A stretch of 64,000 bases of DNA from Ligula intestinalis (GCA_036362985.1 JAYGXS010000008.1:19560611-19624610), one strand, 5' to 3'. Shown: positions 53,354 through 63,299, counted from the first letter of the stretch. The notes: a model not told the origin generated them from the letters alone. Made by a program: numbers and translations.

Positions 53354-54899
53354 TGTTCTGCAAGAGACAGCAGCACAATATGTTCTGTAATTCAGTAAGA
53401 ACATTACAGTTTTATACCAGCTATCAAGTTATGATTCTAAAAATTGGAATTTGATTTGAGGTCAGCGGATGGCACACGATTCCTCTAAGTGTTGTGTATT
53501 GCAGAGGACTGATTATTTTTAAAAGACAATACTTTTTGGTCTGCATTATCGTCCTTAAGTACTTACTTTGCGCATTCTACAAGGCTACCGAACACCGACC
53601 ACGAGGATCTTCCAGTCAGCAACATCAAGTATCAAACTTGTGGACATTGTGGGTCATTACCCTTGTGAGAATAGCTGATAAACTCTTGCATAACCAGGTT
53701 TGTATGTTATTAAAAATAAAAGCGCTCACAACTAAGGTGGAATTAGAATAGAGCTGGACGCCAACTGAGTGAAACTTAGTAAAAGATCTCAGATTTGATT
53801 ACGAACATTGGAACGCTCTAACATGTCTCCTTAGGTATGGTGGTTTCGTGAGAATATTGAGCTGCTAACATGAAAGCTCATCGAAAACAGCATGTTAAAG
53901 ACAGAGGCGGGCACGCAAAGAATAAAAACAATTTATCATGTTATATTTGCCGGGATGTATAGAGCATGCCCATAATAATAACGCGCGTTCCAAGTCGGAG
54001 GATAAGGGTAGAAATCATTCATGGGGCCCTCTACGTGCGCGCGAAGCCCCCACCTACTCCAAGACATGCACGTGGTTAAAGAGGATAGTAAAGTTGGGGC
54101 ATACCAGGGAACAAAGAAAATTCGTAGTGCCACTTAAATTTGTTTTATTGAACTTATAATTGGTTAAAATGTTCGTTAAATGAGTAAACAAAATGGGAAA
54201 AGAAGCGTAAATACCGAGTCAATGTAGTGGAAAGCGCTTATTGGTCACAAATGTGCAGGAAAGTGAATGCTAAAGCTCAAGGTCGCATGAGAACGACTCG
54301 CCTGACCTTGCACCCAATGGCGAATGGGGAAGGATTCTGGTAGCCGACACAAGTCGTTTATAATAGCCCAAATACTGCCCTCTATCGGAAGCCAGGCAAA
54401 CATTTTTGGAATACCATGGTAAGAGCCCAAAGATCATGTGCTAAAATGCTGTAAAGTGAGAAATAAACCTTATTGCGAAAGAGCGAAATAGTACATTTAA
54501 TTTGATGAAAAGAAGAATAGCATGGGGACTGTCACATTGCACGTACTGGTGCGCTTCCATATTTAAATTACGTGAATTTTCTTCTGATTTCAGCGTCACT
54601 GTTACGGACGCTGGCAGTAACACAATACCCAACCAGACCGCGGAAGCTAGCGTAGGGGCGGATACGCCCACAAATCCACAAAGCACTGTCCGCACGCCGC
54701 CGCAACATTGTATGCCCTATATCTTTAACGAAGGTAGGCTGATTGCCGTCTACGCGAGGCTTGCGCGACGTGGCATCAAGCGTCAAACGTTTACATACGG
54801 TCATCCTTTTGTGCTTCAGACGGATCACAGATCGCCAAGGTCCCTACAATTGGAGTTACCTAGGCCGTACGTTAGGCTAGTGTTCCCGCTCTATTAGTT

Positions 54900-55600
54900 G
54901 GGACTGTTGGCCTACCTCCAAAGTAAAGCCCTTCTGCCTACGGACCTACTGAGCACGCGTTGCCGAAGGGTTTCCCTGCAAATATTCACCCAAAACGGTG
55001 ATAGGTACATCTTCCGATGCGCTAAATGCCATCGGAATAAGTCAGTGCGTACATAGTCCATTTTTTTTGACAGCCGCTTAACATTGCGGAAGCTGATGAA
55101 TATGTGCGTGGCTTTTGTTGCAGGAAAAACAGTATAAGAAGCTGCAGCCGTATGCGGACTAGCCAACGAAGTGGCTGTGAGCTGGTTAACTATTTTGCGA
55201 AATGTCTGCTCGAACTCCCTAAGCAGGGTAGCATTCACTGTTGGTGGACCGGGTTTTAAAGTTGAGATAGAGTAGTCCATTATAGCTCGTCCGAAGTATA
55301 ACCGGGGCCGGAGAACAAGGCAACTTTGGGTGAAGAAGAAGGCCGTATGTGAGCAGCTAAGTAACCGCTCGGAGAAATAGATTTGTTCCATAATAAAACG
55401 ACGGGTTAAACCAGGAAGCGCAATTGCAGCAGATCGCCGGAGTGGTTACCAGAACCTCAGAGACATGGGGTTTACCCACAGGTCGGGGAATCATACGAAA
55501 GAATTTGTTAACCGGTACACAGGGATCCACACTCAAGCTGTGGAGGCATTTTGGATTCGCTTCAAATGGGGACTGCGTCAATGCGAGCCAACTGTAAGGC
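54900..55600 (+). pseudogene. Merlin/IS1595-type DDE transposase relic
   Basis: In + frames interrupted by stops and shifts: LLAYLQSKALLPTDLLSTRC, DRYIFRCAKCHRNKSVRT (zinc-ribbon-like, followed by a stop), LANEVAVSWLTILRNVCSN, TVGGPGFKVEIE with a stop where the first catalytic Asp (consensus 'veiDEs') belongs, RPKYNRGRRTRQLWV, EFVNRYTGIHTQAVEAFWIR and FKWGLR. This block order, especially 'GGPG..VEI', 'KYNRGR...WV' and 'HTQ.IE..W...K', is that of ISXO2-like transposases of Merlin elements. The second catalytic Asp region (55400-55500) is not readable. Terminal inverted repeats were not found. Confidence 0.7.
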
Positions 55601-55950
55601 GTTCAGTGTAGGCCCACGTCGAAGAAATACAGTACCACGTGTGGTTAACGTTCAGGAAGAAGGTCATACCAGAAGCCTGGATTATCATCTGCGGGCACAT
55701 CGCAAACTATATCCCGTGAACATGTCGCCAGGTAAAACACTCTTCTCACCCGAACATGTTGAAGCTAGCCAGCACACCTTGAGGCATTTGGTAGACAATA
55801 CCCTCAGTCAAATTGCCTGCAGTCTTCTGCGGCCGTACGTACGCCAGCAAATGAAAGATAAAACAGTGTACAAGAACAATATACCACACGCGCAAGTTAT
55901 TTATTATTACCGGTTACTTACAAATTTTCAGTAGCCTGTTTGAGCTGCTT
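55600..55950 (+). other. Open frame after the Merlin relic
   Basis: The 127-codon frame 55551-55934 begins in a different frame from the transposase signature and includes a histidine-rich stretch (EEGHTRSLDYHLRAHRKLYP). It may be the decayed C-terminus of the transposase; no family match is claimed. Confidence 0.25.
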
Positions 55951-55984
55951 TACTGCACATATTCGGGACCCCACGACGAACGCT

Positions 55985-56147
55985 TACGGAAGATTCAATC
56001 GCTGGGTCAACAGTTTTATTTGCCTGACTTTTTGACATCCGTCGCCGAATCTTCATCAGAGACATGAGCAGAAAACTGTTGCAGAAGCAGGTACCTCAAA
56101 CACGGGAGGCTGCAGTATTTATAGGACAGAGTCATTGATGCCTCCTT
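55985..56147 (-). mobile_element. PLE tail, left part, separated from its body by a LINE
   Basis: Closely matches 34,620-34,780: 'gaagattcRatcgctgggtc', 'catccgtc', 'aatcttcatcagagacatRa' and 'caggtacc'. The matching continues at 57,655 after a LINE insertion. On the minus strand CTGATGA is intact (56059-56053) but the second box has become AAAAAGTC. Confidence 0.7.
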
Positions 56148-57454
56148 CGGCATAGGTAGCAAGCCTCTGAACTTCATATCTTCCTGTTTGGATGCTCGCA
56201 CACAACGAGTAAAAATTTCGAATGTTATCTCCAACCCCACGCATGTGAGGAGTGGAGTTATACAGGGTTGTGTACTGGGTCCGCTCCTATTTTGCCTGTT
56301 TGTCAACGACGTTTCAGATTGTTTTCAGTATGGCAGACCCTTCATGTACGCTGATGATTTAAAAGTCGCTTATCGATATAAACCGGCAGATCGCAACATC
56401 GTGCTCGAGCTGATAAAAAGGGATCTTCAGGCCTTCGCCCAGTGCTGTTGCACATGGCGCCTCACTCTTTCATGGCACAAATGTTCCGTTATGGTTGTTG
56501 GCGACGATCATCAACCGGAATTAAGCATTGACGGCCACGAACTAAATGTCCCAGGAGTTATCAAGGATTTGGGCATATCCTACTCTACTGATAGTCTCGA
56601 AAGCACGCCGAACCACCGGATTTATCCTTAGAAATTTTAAGACTATCAAGGTTAGAACTAGCCTTTATAATATGTACGTGAGACCTAGTCTTGAATACTG
56701 CTCACCCTTATTCAGTCTTCTGCGCACTAGTGAACGGAAGAAAATAGAATCGGTGCAGCACTTCTTCACAAGAAGAGTTTTCACTACAGAACACCGTAAC
56801 TTAACCTACCAACAAAGGTGCGAACTTATAAAGCTGGATCCCCTATGGCTTCATCGATTGCAGAAGGGTCTATTTTTACTGTTTAAACTTTTGAATGGTC
56901 AAACCTTTAATCCTCTTAGTACAATAAGGCAGCTTGAGCACTCTCGACGCGCCAGTCATCGAGACGTATTTTTATTTCTTCCTATGGCACGCACAGTTAA
57001 GTACCGGCAATTCTTTTCAGTAAATGCCATATCAATCTGGAATAAGCTGCCCAAAAGTATTAAAACCCAGCAAAACTACCCTATGTTTAAGAGAGCTATA
57101 ACTAGTTTTCTACATTCAGGACAACTTTCACGAATTTTGGGTGCTGACTCGGTGGAATCTCTCTTTCACTCTGATGGCGTTCGTGGACTTTGAACCCCGC
57201 CAGGCTTCATGCTGAAGATAATGCTGCTGAAGCAGCAGCCCGCAGTCTGCTAACCCTTCAGCCGATAGCGCGCAACTTTTGCCGACAACCATTGAATGAA
57301 GACTGAGAACACTGTGTTCTTGTGCCAACCTTCTCCGTTTGGAACTAATGTTTTTAAACGATATGAAGCAGTTCTCCTGCTGATGAGTCAACTCAGCTTA
57401 CAACTGTACATTTATTCCGTTTGTATCATACCTTTGAAGGCAGGTTTTTTTCAC

Positions 57455-57556
57455 TTGAAACAAACTCCCTATCTCGCCCAGTATTGACAAAACAAAAAAC
57501 CTGAAACAAAACCAATACTGGCTGCAACATAGGGAGTTTGTTTTAGGTTTTTTCCG
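57455..57556. repeat. Palindrome in LINE 3' UTR
   Basis: GAAACAAACTCCCTAT (57457 on) is mirrored by ATAGGGAGTTTGTTTTAGG (57530 on), with inner complementary words CCAGTATTG / CAATACTGG. An imperfect hairpin of about 100 bases, just before the LINE end. Confidence 0.75.
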
Positions 57557-57631
57557 GTCTTCGAGGTGTTGGAAGGCGCCCAAGAGGTGCATTACCAACT
57601 CTTTACAATTGCCTGTAAACTGGCATAATAA

Positions 57632-57655
57632 ACATATTATTATTATTATTATTAT
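57632..57655 (+). repeat. (ATT)n LINE tail
   Basis: Run of ATT units at the 3' end of the LINE, as is usual for microsatellite-tailed CR1-type elements. Confidence 0.8.
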
Positions 57656-58115
57656 AAATAAAGGCAATTAGCCGTGATCGCCTTCTTTTGTGTTGATTGC
57701 GTGAGTACCGGCACGCGGGCCCTGAGTTGCTGAACTTTCATCACTCGTGGTTGAATTCGACACTTTGATTGCCCGGCCATCTGGTTTCCCGGAGTTGGCG
57801 TAAGATGACTTGTTGGCCTGTGCGTTCTCCGAGTGGCGACGTGCATTTGCGAACTTGAGTCACAGCACTGCATAGGGACTGGGCAGATCATTGCACTTGT
57901 TTATGGATTGGAGGCCTGTGAACCACGAATCAGGTTAATCTTGGCTCACATCTTGCTAGCATTTCGGTCTCATCAAATTTGAAAGTGTGACTGGGACCCA
58001 TCGAATGAGCCACCTCTTGAGAATTGGCATCATTTCGGAAGTTGGCGTCCTCTGAAGTCTGCCAGTTTCTCCAACTTAATGGTTTTGTCCGCAACTGCAC
58101 TAGATCCAATAGATG
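57656..58115 (-). mobile_element. Penelope-like element fragment, second copy of 34.79-35.26 kb
   Basis: The minus strand gives the PLE endonuclease end with 'INKCNDL' and tail text ([20 protein letters not shown] in one frame). It matches 34790-35260 base by base in long blocks, e.g. 'aactgcactagatccaatag'. Confidence 0.75.
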
Positions 58116-58179
58116 ACTCCAGATATTTCTTGCCGTGACAGTGGGTCTTTCGCTTTATTATCTGATGCCTTATGGTTGC

Positions 58180-58372
58180 TTCCGGCCTTCTTCCCATTTA
58201 CGTCCTGGGACTCGTAAATTCGCTTGCATTGGAAATAAATGCAACGACCTGGCAATCCATATCCAGTGCTGAGACTCAGGTTTGCCAAAGCAACTGGCCA
58301 ATCGATGAATGCACAGGCGAACGCGTCTTCGTATGCCTGCGCCAGGGAGCAAAATGGCCGAGCAATCATCCA
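58180..58372 (+). mobile_element. PLE C-terminal tail, fused to the TRPM exon copy
   Basis: + strand: frame from 58239 reads [40 protein letters not shown] and RAII. It matches 35272-35490 and ends at 'gagcaatcatc', where the TRPM-derived segment begins. Confidence 0.75.
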
Positions 58373-58718
58373 GGATTATTTTTTTCTCAATCACTATTTC
58401 CAAAATACTTTAAGACATACCCTACTTCATCATTTCAATCACCGGGCTGGGCCCAAGATTCAAATGATTGTTCAAATGTTCAAGGAACTACTCATCTTTA
58501 TGGTCATCCTAGCCGTCTTCCTCGTATCCTCGGGTGTTGCAATGCAGAGTCTCCTATACCCTTACCGGACAGAATTTAATGTCTCAGTTCTGCTGGACGT
58601 TGTCTACATACCCTACTACCGCATGTACGGTGAACTGAACCTCGACGAGTCAAACGGTATGTTGACTGTTAACTCTTATCCTTTGCGGAAATATCGAAAA
58701 CTTTTTGCGAATGAATGA
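58239..58718 (+). other. Open fusion frame: PLE tail plus TRPM S5-pore
   Basis: A single 159-codon frame starts in the PLE tail, crosses the junction at 58,371 and continues through LGPKIQ-equivalent [18 protein letters not shown] to [17 protein letters not shown], ending 18 codons into the former intron. The 19-base loss in S4 is what puts the two parts in one frame. There is no evidence that it is expressed. Confidence 0.5.
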
Positions 58719-58939
58719 AAACGTTCGCGTTGCAGGTATTTGCATGAAGGAGGATGAAGGGTTGTCGTGCACCGGATCAATTTGTTTATTGTTGTGAGCG
58801 TTTGGGGCCCTTGCGGGAATCCCTTACCGGAGATAAAAACGTCTACGAAGAATGAGCAACAGTAATATGGGCAGGAACACATAGAGAAAGGGGAAAGATG
58901 GAGGGAACCCATTACTCACCAGTGTCGGTTGTGCGAGTA

Positions 58940-59225
58940 TGCCTGCGGAAAGTGATATATGCCGGCGTCAGATCAATATATTGATTGACGGAATTCTCAA
59001 TCGAGGTTCAGGTTTCAATCAATGCTCGGCCTGTCTTGCTGCCGGCATGGACGACTATTTTCGCAGCTGCGAAGTTAATGTCGTGACGCGCTTCATAGGG
59101 GTGGGGCTGCCACTTGCGACAATGCGACACCCCGTCTGACAACCAGCTTATGTTTGCGTATGCGCGTACCGAGCATGCGTTCAGTTGGCCCTGTATAGTG
59201 GAAAGGACAGCTTAAGCATGGAATG
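58940..59225 (-). mobile_element. PLE endonuclease fragment, copy of 38.12-38.38 kb
   Basis: Minus strand keeps 'YTGPTE'-like and 'ARHDINFAAAKI'-like sequence in broken frames; base-level match to 38117-38377 (for example 'cggaattctcaatcgaggt'). Part of the duplicated segment. Confidence 0.7.
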
Positions 59226-59579
59226 CGATACACCACCCTTTATTGCTGTCTCTGTAGAAGGAAATAGTATTTACCTGCAGTGTCAGCTGCTGAGTAACCA
59301 TAGCCATTAATTACGCGTAAGTGTGTTTAAATATCTGAAAACCAATACAATTACTTGATCTGCGCAATTCTAAGGTTTGAATCTTGAAGTAATCCCTGAA
59401 GATAAGATTGATCATTGATGCATCCACATACCAATTCCCTTATAAAATTATAAGGAAAATTCTGCAAAAAGTCCGCATTGACAGATCACGGTGGTGCTTC
59501 TATAATCTTTCAGGAAGTAATTTTGTGATTCAGAAAAATGCAGCGTGCGATATTGAATTATTATTTAGGTATTCCGACA

Positions 59580-59770
59580 AAGATATGGGATGCTAGGATG
59601 GCCATTTCTGGCTCCTTAGCCGTCGTCAGCTAGAGATACACATCTCCAGCCTTACCGCTGAAATTGCTGCTACACTCGAGTATCAAAGCGCGATCTTACC
59701 GGTCCGGGCAAACGTCCTTAGCATTGAACTATTGGTCTGCTGCCTTGTTGGTTTTAGATCCGGAGTAGAG
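59580..59770 (-). repeat. tRNA-derived SINE copy (duplicated)
   Basis: Copy of the SINE at 38730-38916. 'gccgtcgtcagctagagatac' is kept; the B box is decayed (GCGCTTTGATACTCG). It ends the duplicated segment. Confidence 0.65.
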
Positions 59771-59774
59771 AATA

Positions 59775-60655
59775 AAATGGTCAGGCGCCTGTAATTGTTT
59801 TATGGTCCTCTGAGCAGTGGAGGGGTGTAATTGGTCACCTCGGCGTTCAGTAGTCTCATGCATGCTGGCGAGAGCCTCTTGATTTCGTACGGCAGGGATG
59901 AGAGGGAAATGTTCTCACGGTGGACGTGCGCTTGGCTACGCTCTGTAGCTTCGTGGGACGGGGTTTCGAGCGGCAACGGATTCACTCTTGTAATCGGCCA
60001 AGGGAGACTAACAATGTGTACTAGTGCCTTTTGAGAGCAGAGAGTGGGTTTTGTTAAACGGATCGCGACTGCTTCGGCTGTGGCAAACACCCCTTGCGCA
60101 GGCCTCTAAAGTAGCGTGTCGATGTCTTGTTTGTGACTTGAAGGAAATCTCTCGCGTCCACTTGATCGTTCGTATCGATCAAGTGTGCGATGATTATTCT
60201 CAAACGTAATCTTACGTGTTCTATTTCATTTATTCGGTTATTTGCATGGACAAGCTTTCTCTACATTTCAAACTGAAATTTACTGAGCAACCCCGATTTT
60301 TCACTTTCTCGAGATTACAATTTTTTCTAAAAAGAGCAATGTTTATAAATAACTTAATATTACTTGATGATCCGCAATGTGTATTCCTTTTGAAAATGAT
60401 GATTACGCTGCTCTTCGGTGGACGCAACGTGAGCTCTTTCTGTGTAACAGGTTTTTTCTTTTGAAAGTCCTATGATTTCATAGATAAGGACATTTAGTGT
60501 ACGAAGGGCTTCATAAGCCACAGGAAGTGTCAAATGTCAGTGGATGAGGTTGAAATTTAAACACCACGCCCAAAATGTGAATTTTGTTGTCCAGCTCTTC
60601 CGTGCAGCGCAAGGATAGATAATTTTGAACTTTTATCCGGCGAGGGACGCAACAC
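59775..60655. other. No recognisable gene
   Basis: Overlapping short frames on both strands (59800-60090) without a domain. Nothing else seen. Confidence 0.5.
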
Positions 60656-60689
60656 TGCAGGTTTCTGATCGCAGTCGATGGAGTCATCG

Positions 60690-61060
60690 CAGCGCGTTAA
60701 GCTAATCAGCAAAATTCTTGCAGTTGCGATCCTCAGGTCAGGTTCTGTAGGAGAAGAGAGGAAGTGACACACCAGGTGTAAGGAATAGGTTATTTTTGTA
60801 TACAAGAAGGTAGAGAAGAGGTAGGAGGAAATGGACTGCCGATCGAGTGCACGGCCACTCACAAGAGGTCCAGTGTCCCAAGTGTGTGCTGGTGGTAGTC
60901 ATCATGGCATTCAGGAGAGCGCCGTTTGTAAGTCTTGCTCGAAGGTGATTGACCAGATGGATTGGGGTCGGCCTACAATTGCTCACATGATAGCAGCCGT
61001 AAAAGACAATCATTGCGCGCAATTTGAGGATGTGTCTGATGTAGACTGAGAACTGCAATC
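60690..61060 (+). repeat. LTR-like repeat fragment (family L)
   Basis: Shares 'cttgcagttgcgatcctcag', 'ttctgtaggagaagag' and 'gtgattgaccagatggattg' with other family copies, including the inverted one at 62.4-63.03 kb. Confidence 0.5.
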
Positions 61061-61195
61061 ACGTGATCCTATGTATGGTCTGGCGCGGGAGGTGAAAGGC
61101 GCAGCAGGGTGACTATAGAACCACAACTCTGCGGCTCCACCAAGAAGAGCATCCTGCGTGAGGGTCCAGCTATCAGCTCACCCTAAATAAGTGAT
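61049..61195 (+). repeat. Repeat D, first copy
   Basis: GAACTGCAATCACGTGATCC and 'gaaccacaactctgcggctc' recur at 62228-62365, 1.18 kb downstream, same orientation. Confidence 0.65.
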
Positions 61196-61199
61196 TTCG

Positions 61200-62225
61200 G
61201 GTGCGCCAGGTTGGCAAATCACTAGGTAAAGACGATGGAGAGACAAAAACCCTCATTTCAGTGCTCACCTTCGATAACACTTATTGGTAGGGCTGTACCC
61301 ACTCTCACGATGAGTCAATCTCACAGAAAAGCGCATGCATGAGTCTCCACACCGTATATCATGAAAGCGCCCTTAACAGCCACCCGCCTTGTCTGTGGCC
61401 ACAGCTCTCGTCAGACATAATAAGTCCTTATCTGCGAAAGGCAGTCGGCTCTTCTAGCAGATTGAACAGCACATAGCCAATCGGAACGGAATGCTACAAG
61501 TACACGCATCCTTTCAGCGAGAATGGGTTTCTGAACTTGAATAAATTTTCCCTCTTGGCTGATCATGTTCCCCATCTCTTCCGTGTTGGTATTTCGGAGC
61601 ACAGTTGGACAAGCATAAATGCATAGCACTTATTGACACGAACAAACTGTACCATAGGAGCTCCGTATTAGTTCAAGCTTTAGTTGGTCGCCCATTGAGG
61701 GGAGCTGCGACCGACCTGAACAATATCGCGGACTTACGGAACCGCCGGCTCGCATGTCCATACTAAACTGCCACACCACTGCAGTCAGCAATTGCGTTTT
61801 ACGAAAAATATGACATGCGCTTTCGATTAGGGAAGTGGGACTGCTATCTTTATTAGATTGAAGCAGACTGCTAATATACATCACCGACGGCAGAATGCCC
61901 GCTTTTAATGCACGTCATTAAACAGATAGCATAATATACCTATCAAATTTTGCTAGTACTGTGGACAATGGTGTATATACTATGAGGGGCGTTATTAAAA
62001 AAAACTGACCCAATAAGTTGCGACTTGGATGAACAGTGCAAGATTTTCAAAAATCTCATAATTGGGAACCACTTTAAAACCCAATGATAGCCCTTAAAAA
62101 TGGAAGACCAAGTAATTCGTTACCAAATGGGTACAAAGCAGAATATATACGAACGCGTTTTCCATTGAATACATTTCAATTTATGGGCATGGACTGTGCC
62201 CACGTTGTGGCTGTCCTGTAGGCCG
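61200..62225. other. Spacer between copies of repeat D, no gene
   Basis: Short frames on the minus strand (61411-61884) with no domain. The spacing could reflect two LTR-type ends, but no polymerase or Gag relic is seen here. Confidence 0.4.
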
Positions 62226-62227
62226 AT

Positions 62228-62365
62228 CGGGAATTGCAATCACGTGACCCCATGAGTGGCGAGGTTCGAGAGATGGAAGGCGCTACAGGAGCACTACAGA
62301 GCCACAACTCCGTGGCTCAGCCGATAAAAGCCTCTAGTTTGAAGATCCAACTATCCACTGACTCT
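62228..62365 (+). repeat. Repeat D, second copy
   Basis: GAATTGCAATCACGTGACCC, 'ggaaggcgctacaggagcac' and 'agccacaactccgtggctc'; about 80% alike to the first copy by eye. Confidence 0.65.
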
Positions 62366-62559
62366 GAGTCTAATAAACACATATAAATTTCTGGAGGGCA
62401 TCGAACATCAATGCGGTAACAATCTCATTCAAAAATCGACATCCTGAGGTGATGCCGAACGATGATCAGTATCACAACCACAATTTAGTAATCTTTCCCA
62501 AACAAAAACTGTTGGCGATGGCCACGATGATTCATAGCTCAGAAAGTCGCCTGCATGAG

Positions 62560-63035
62560 CTGCCACGCAGCCATGAGAGTGTGCAGTGGACTTACCGCCC
62601 CTGCTGCCAGACGCGCAATTGAGGCGCACCCAAACGTACGCACAATGTCCCCCCATTCTGGCCTCAACCCACGGTGGTTTGACCTCAATCGGTCTGGACA
62701 AAGCTCTAGGCCGATGCTACCGCCAGACGCACTGACGCACTTACTAAGGCATCCATGCCGGTTGGCCCACACGTGATCCAATCAATGACCTTCACGGTTG
62801 CAGCTAAGCTGGCGGCTCGAATGTCTACTCCCTAGACAGAACTTCGGAACTGGCCCGCCTCGCGGCTGGACGTGTGCTCCGATAGTCAACTCTCGCACAA
62901 TCTATTATTCTGTCCTTCTGCAGAATAAACTATTACTAACAATCTGGCCTCCCCAAGACTTTTCCTATCTCCTAAGGAACCAGGGCCTGGAAGATTGTAG
63001 GTGTTAGGGTTAACCGTCTTTGCCTTAACCACCAT
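62560..63035 (-). repeat. LTR-like repeat fragment (family L), inverted
   Basis: The minus strand from 63035 reads 'ggttaaggcaaagacggtta', 'accctaacacctacaatctt', 'ccttaggagataggaaaagt' and 'cttggggaggccagattg', a near match to the start of the 52.93-kb copy. Frames within (62429-62781) overlap on both strands and are not called. Confidence 0.6.
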
Positions 63036-63299
63036 AAGTGTGCGCCCAGGCCGTTTCTACCGAACTCTTACGATATGGGATTAGTCCATGCCTCCGAAAC
63101 TTTCTCATAAAGCGCGGATCAATGAACATAGACAGCCTTTTTTTCCGAATGGCTCGCTCCTTGTAGAGACATTTTTGTTCGTGACCACTTGCCTTCTCTT
63201 CCCCTTCCATGCTTGCTTGCGGAACAACCGTCGACCAATCCCACAGTTCTTGTTAGTTACAAGTGCCACCCTCGAAACCATAATGTTTACCCTTTGGGA

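Larger units (their letters stand above)
52040..54010 (+). repeat. Dispersed repeat R1, longest copy, with nested insertion
   Basis: Contains both parts seen separately at 4.79-5.80 and 9.69-10.52 kb, in one piece. Without the inserted LTR-like element (52928-53353) it is about 1.5 kb. No protein-coding relic, terminal repeat or poly(A) is evident. The end 'taacgcgcgttccaagt' is shared with the 10.5-kb copy and may mark the true right edge. Confidence 0.7.
56150..57655 (+). mobile_element. CR1-type LINE, 5'-truncated, with reverse transcriptase
   Basis: Frame 56188-56631 reads TQRVKISNVISNPTHVRSGV, IQGCVLGPLLFCLFVND and the catalytic MYADDLKVAY, with the YADD intact. After a single frame change the second frame (56546-57193) continues with FKTIKVRTSLYNMYVRPSLE, YCSPLF, HFFTRRVFTTEHRNLTYQQR and a C-terminal segment. 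The 3' end shows a palindrome and a (TTA)n tail at 57,635-57,655. It inserted into a PLE-bearing duplicated block: both flanks match one continuous sequence at 34.6-34.8 kb. The 5' part including most of the polymerase fingers and the endonuclease is missing. Confidence 0.9.
58371..59770 (+). pseudogene. Partial TRPM copy: exon 13 with flanking intron
   Basis: Second copy of 37583-38916. The S5-pore coding part (58456-58656) is intact and differs by few residues (RTEFNVS for RTEFNAS, YYRMYGEL for [13 protein letters not shown] for LDEAN), and the GTATGT donor is kept. At its 5' end about 19 bases of the S4 coding sequence are missing, so the old acceptor no longer joins in frame. No other TRPM exon lies nearby: exons 11 and 12 (S1-S3) are absent and exon 14 onward is not found downstream. 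It lies 7.4 kb beyond the TRPM stop codon. Confidence 0.85.

Noticed and set aside
54570..54720. Possible extra exon after 'cttctgatttcag' with SVTVTDAGSN-like sequence
   Set aside because: The TRPM gene already ends at 50,986 with a stop and poly(A) signal; no donor or homology supports another exon here.
54912..55391. 159-codon minus-strand open frame
   Set aside because: It is antisense to the Merlin transposase blocks, which explain the sequence better.
58371..59770. A functional alternative TRPM exon 13
   Set aside because: It lies after the last exon and poly(A) signal, and its S4 part has lost about 19 bases, so it cannot replace exon 13 in a normal transcript.
62429..62781. Overlapping 73- to 90-codon frames on both strands
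   Set aside because: They lie within an inverted LTR-like repeat and show no domain.
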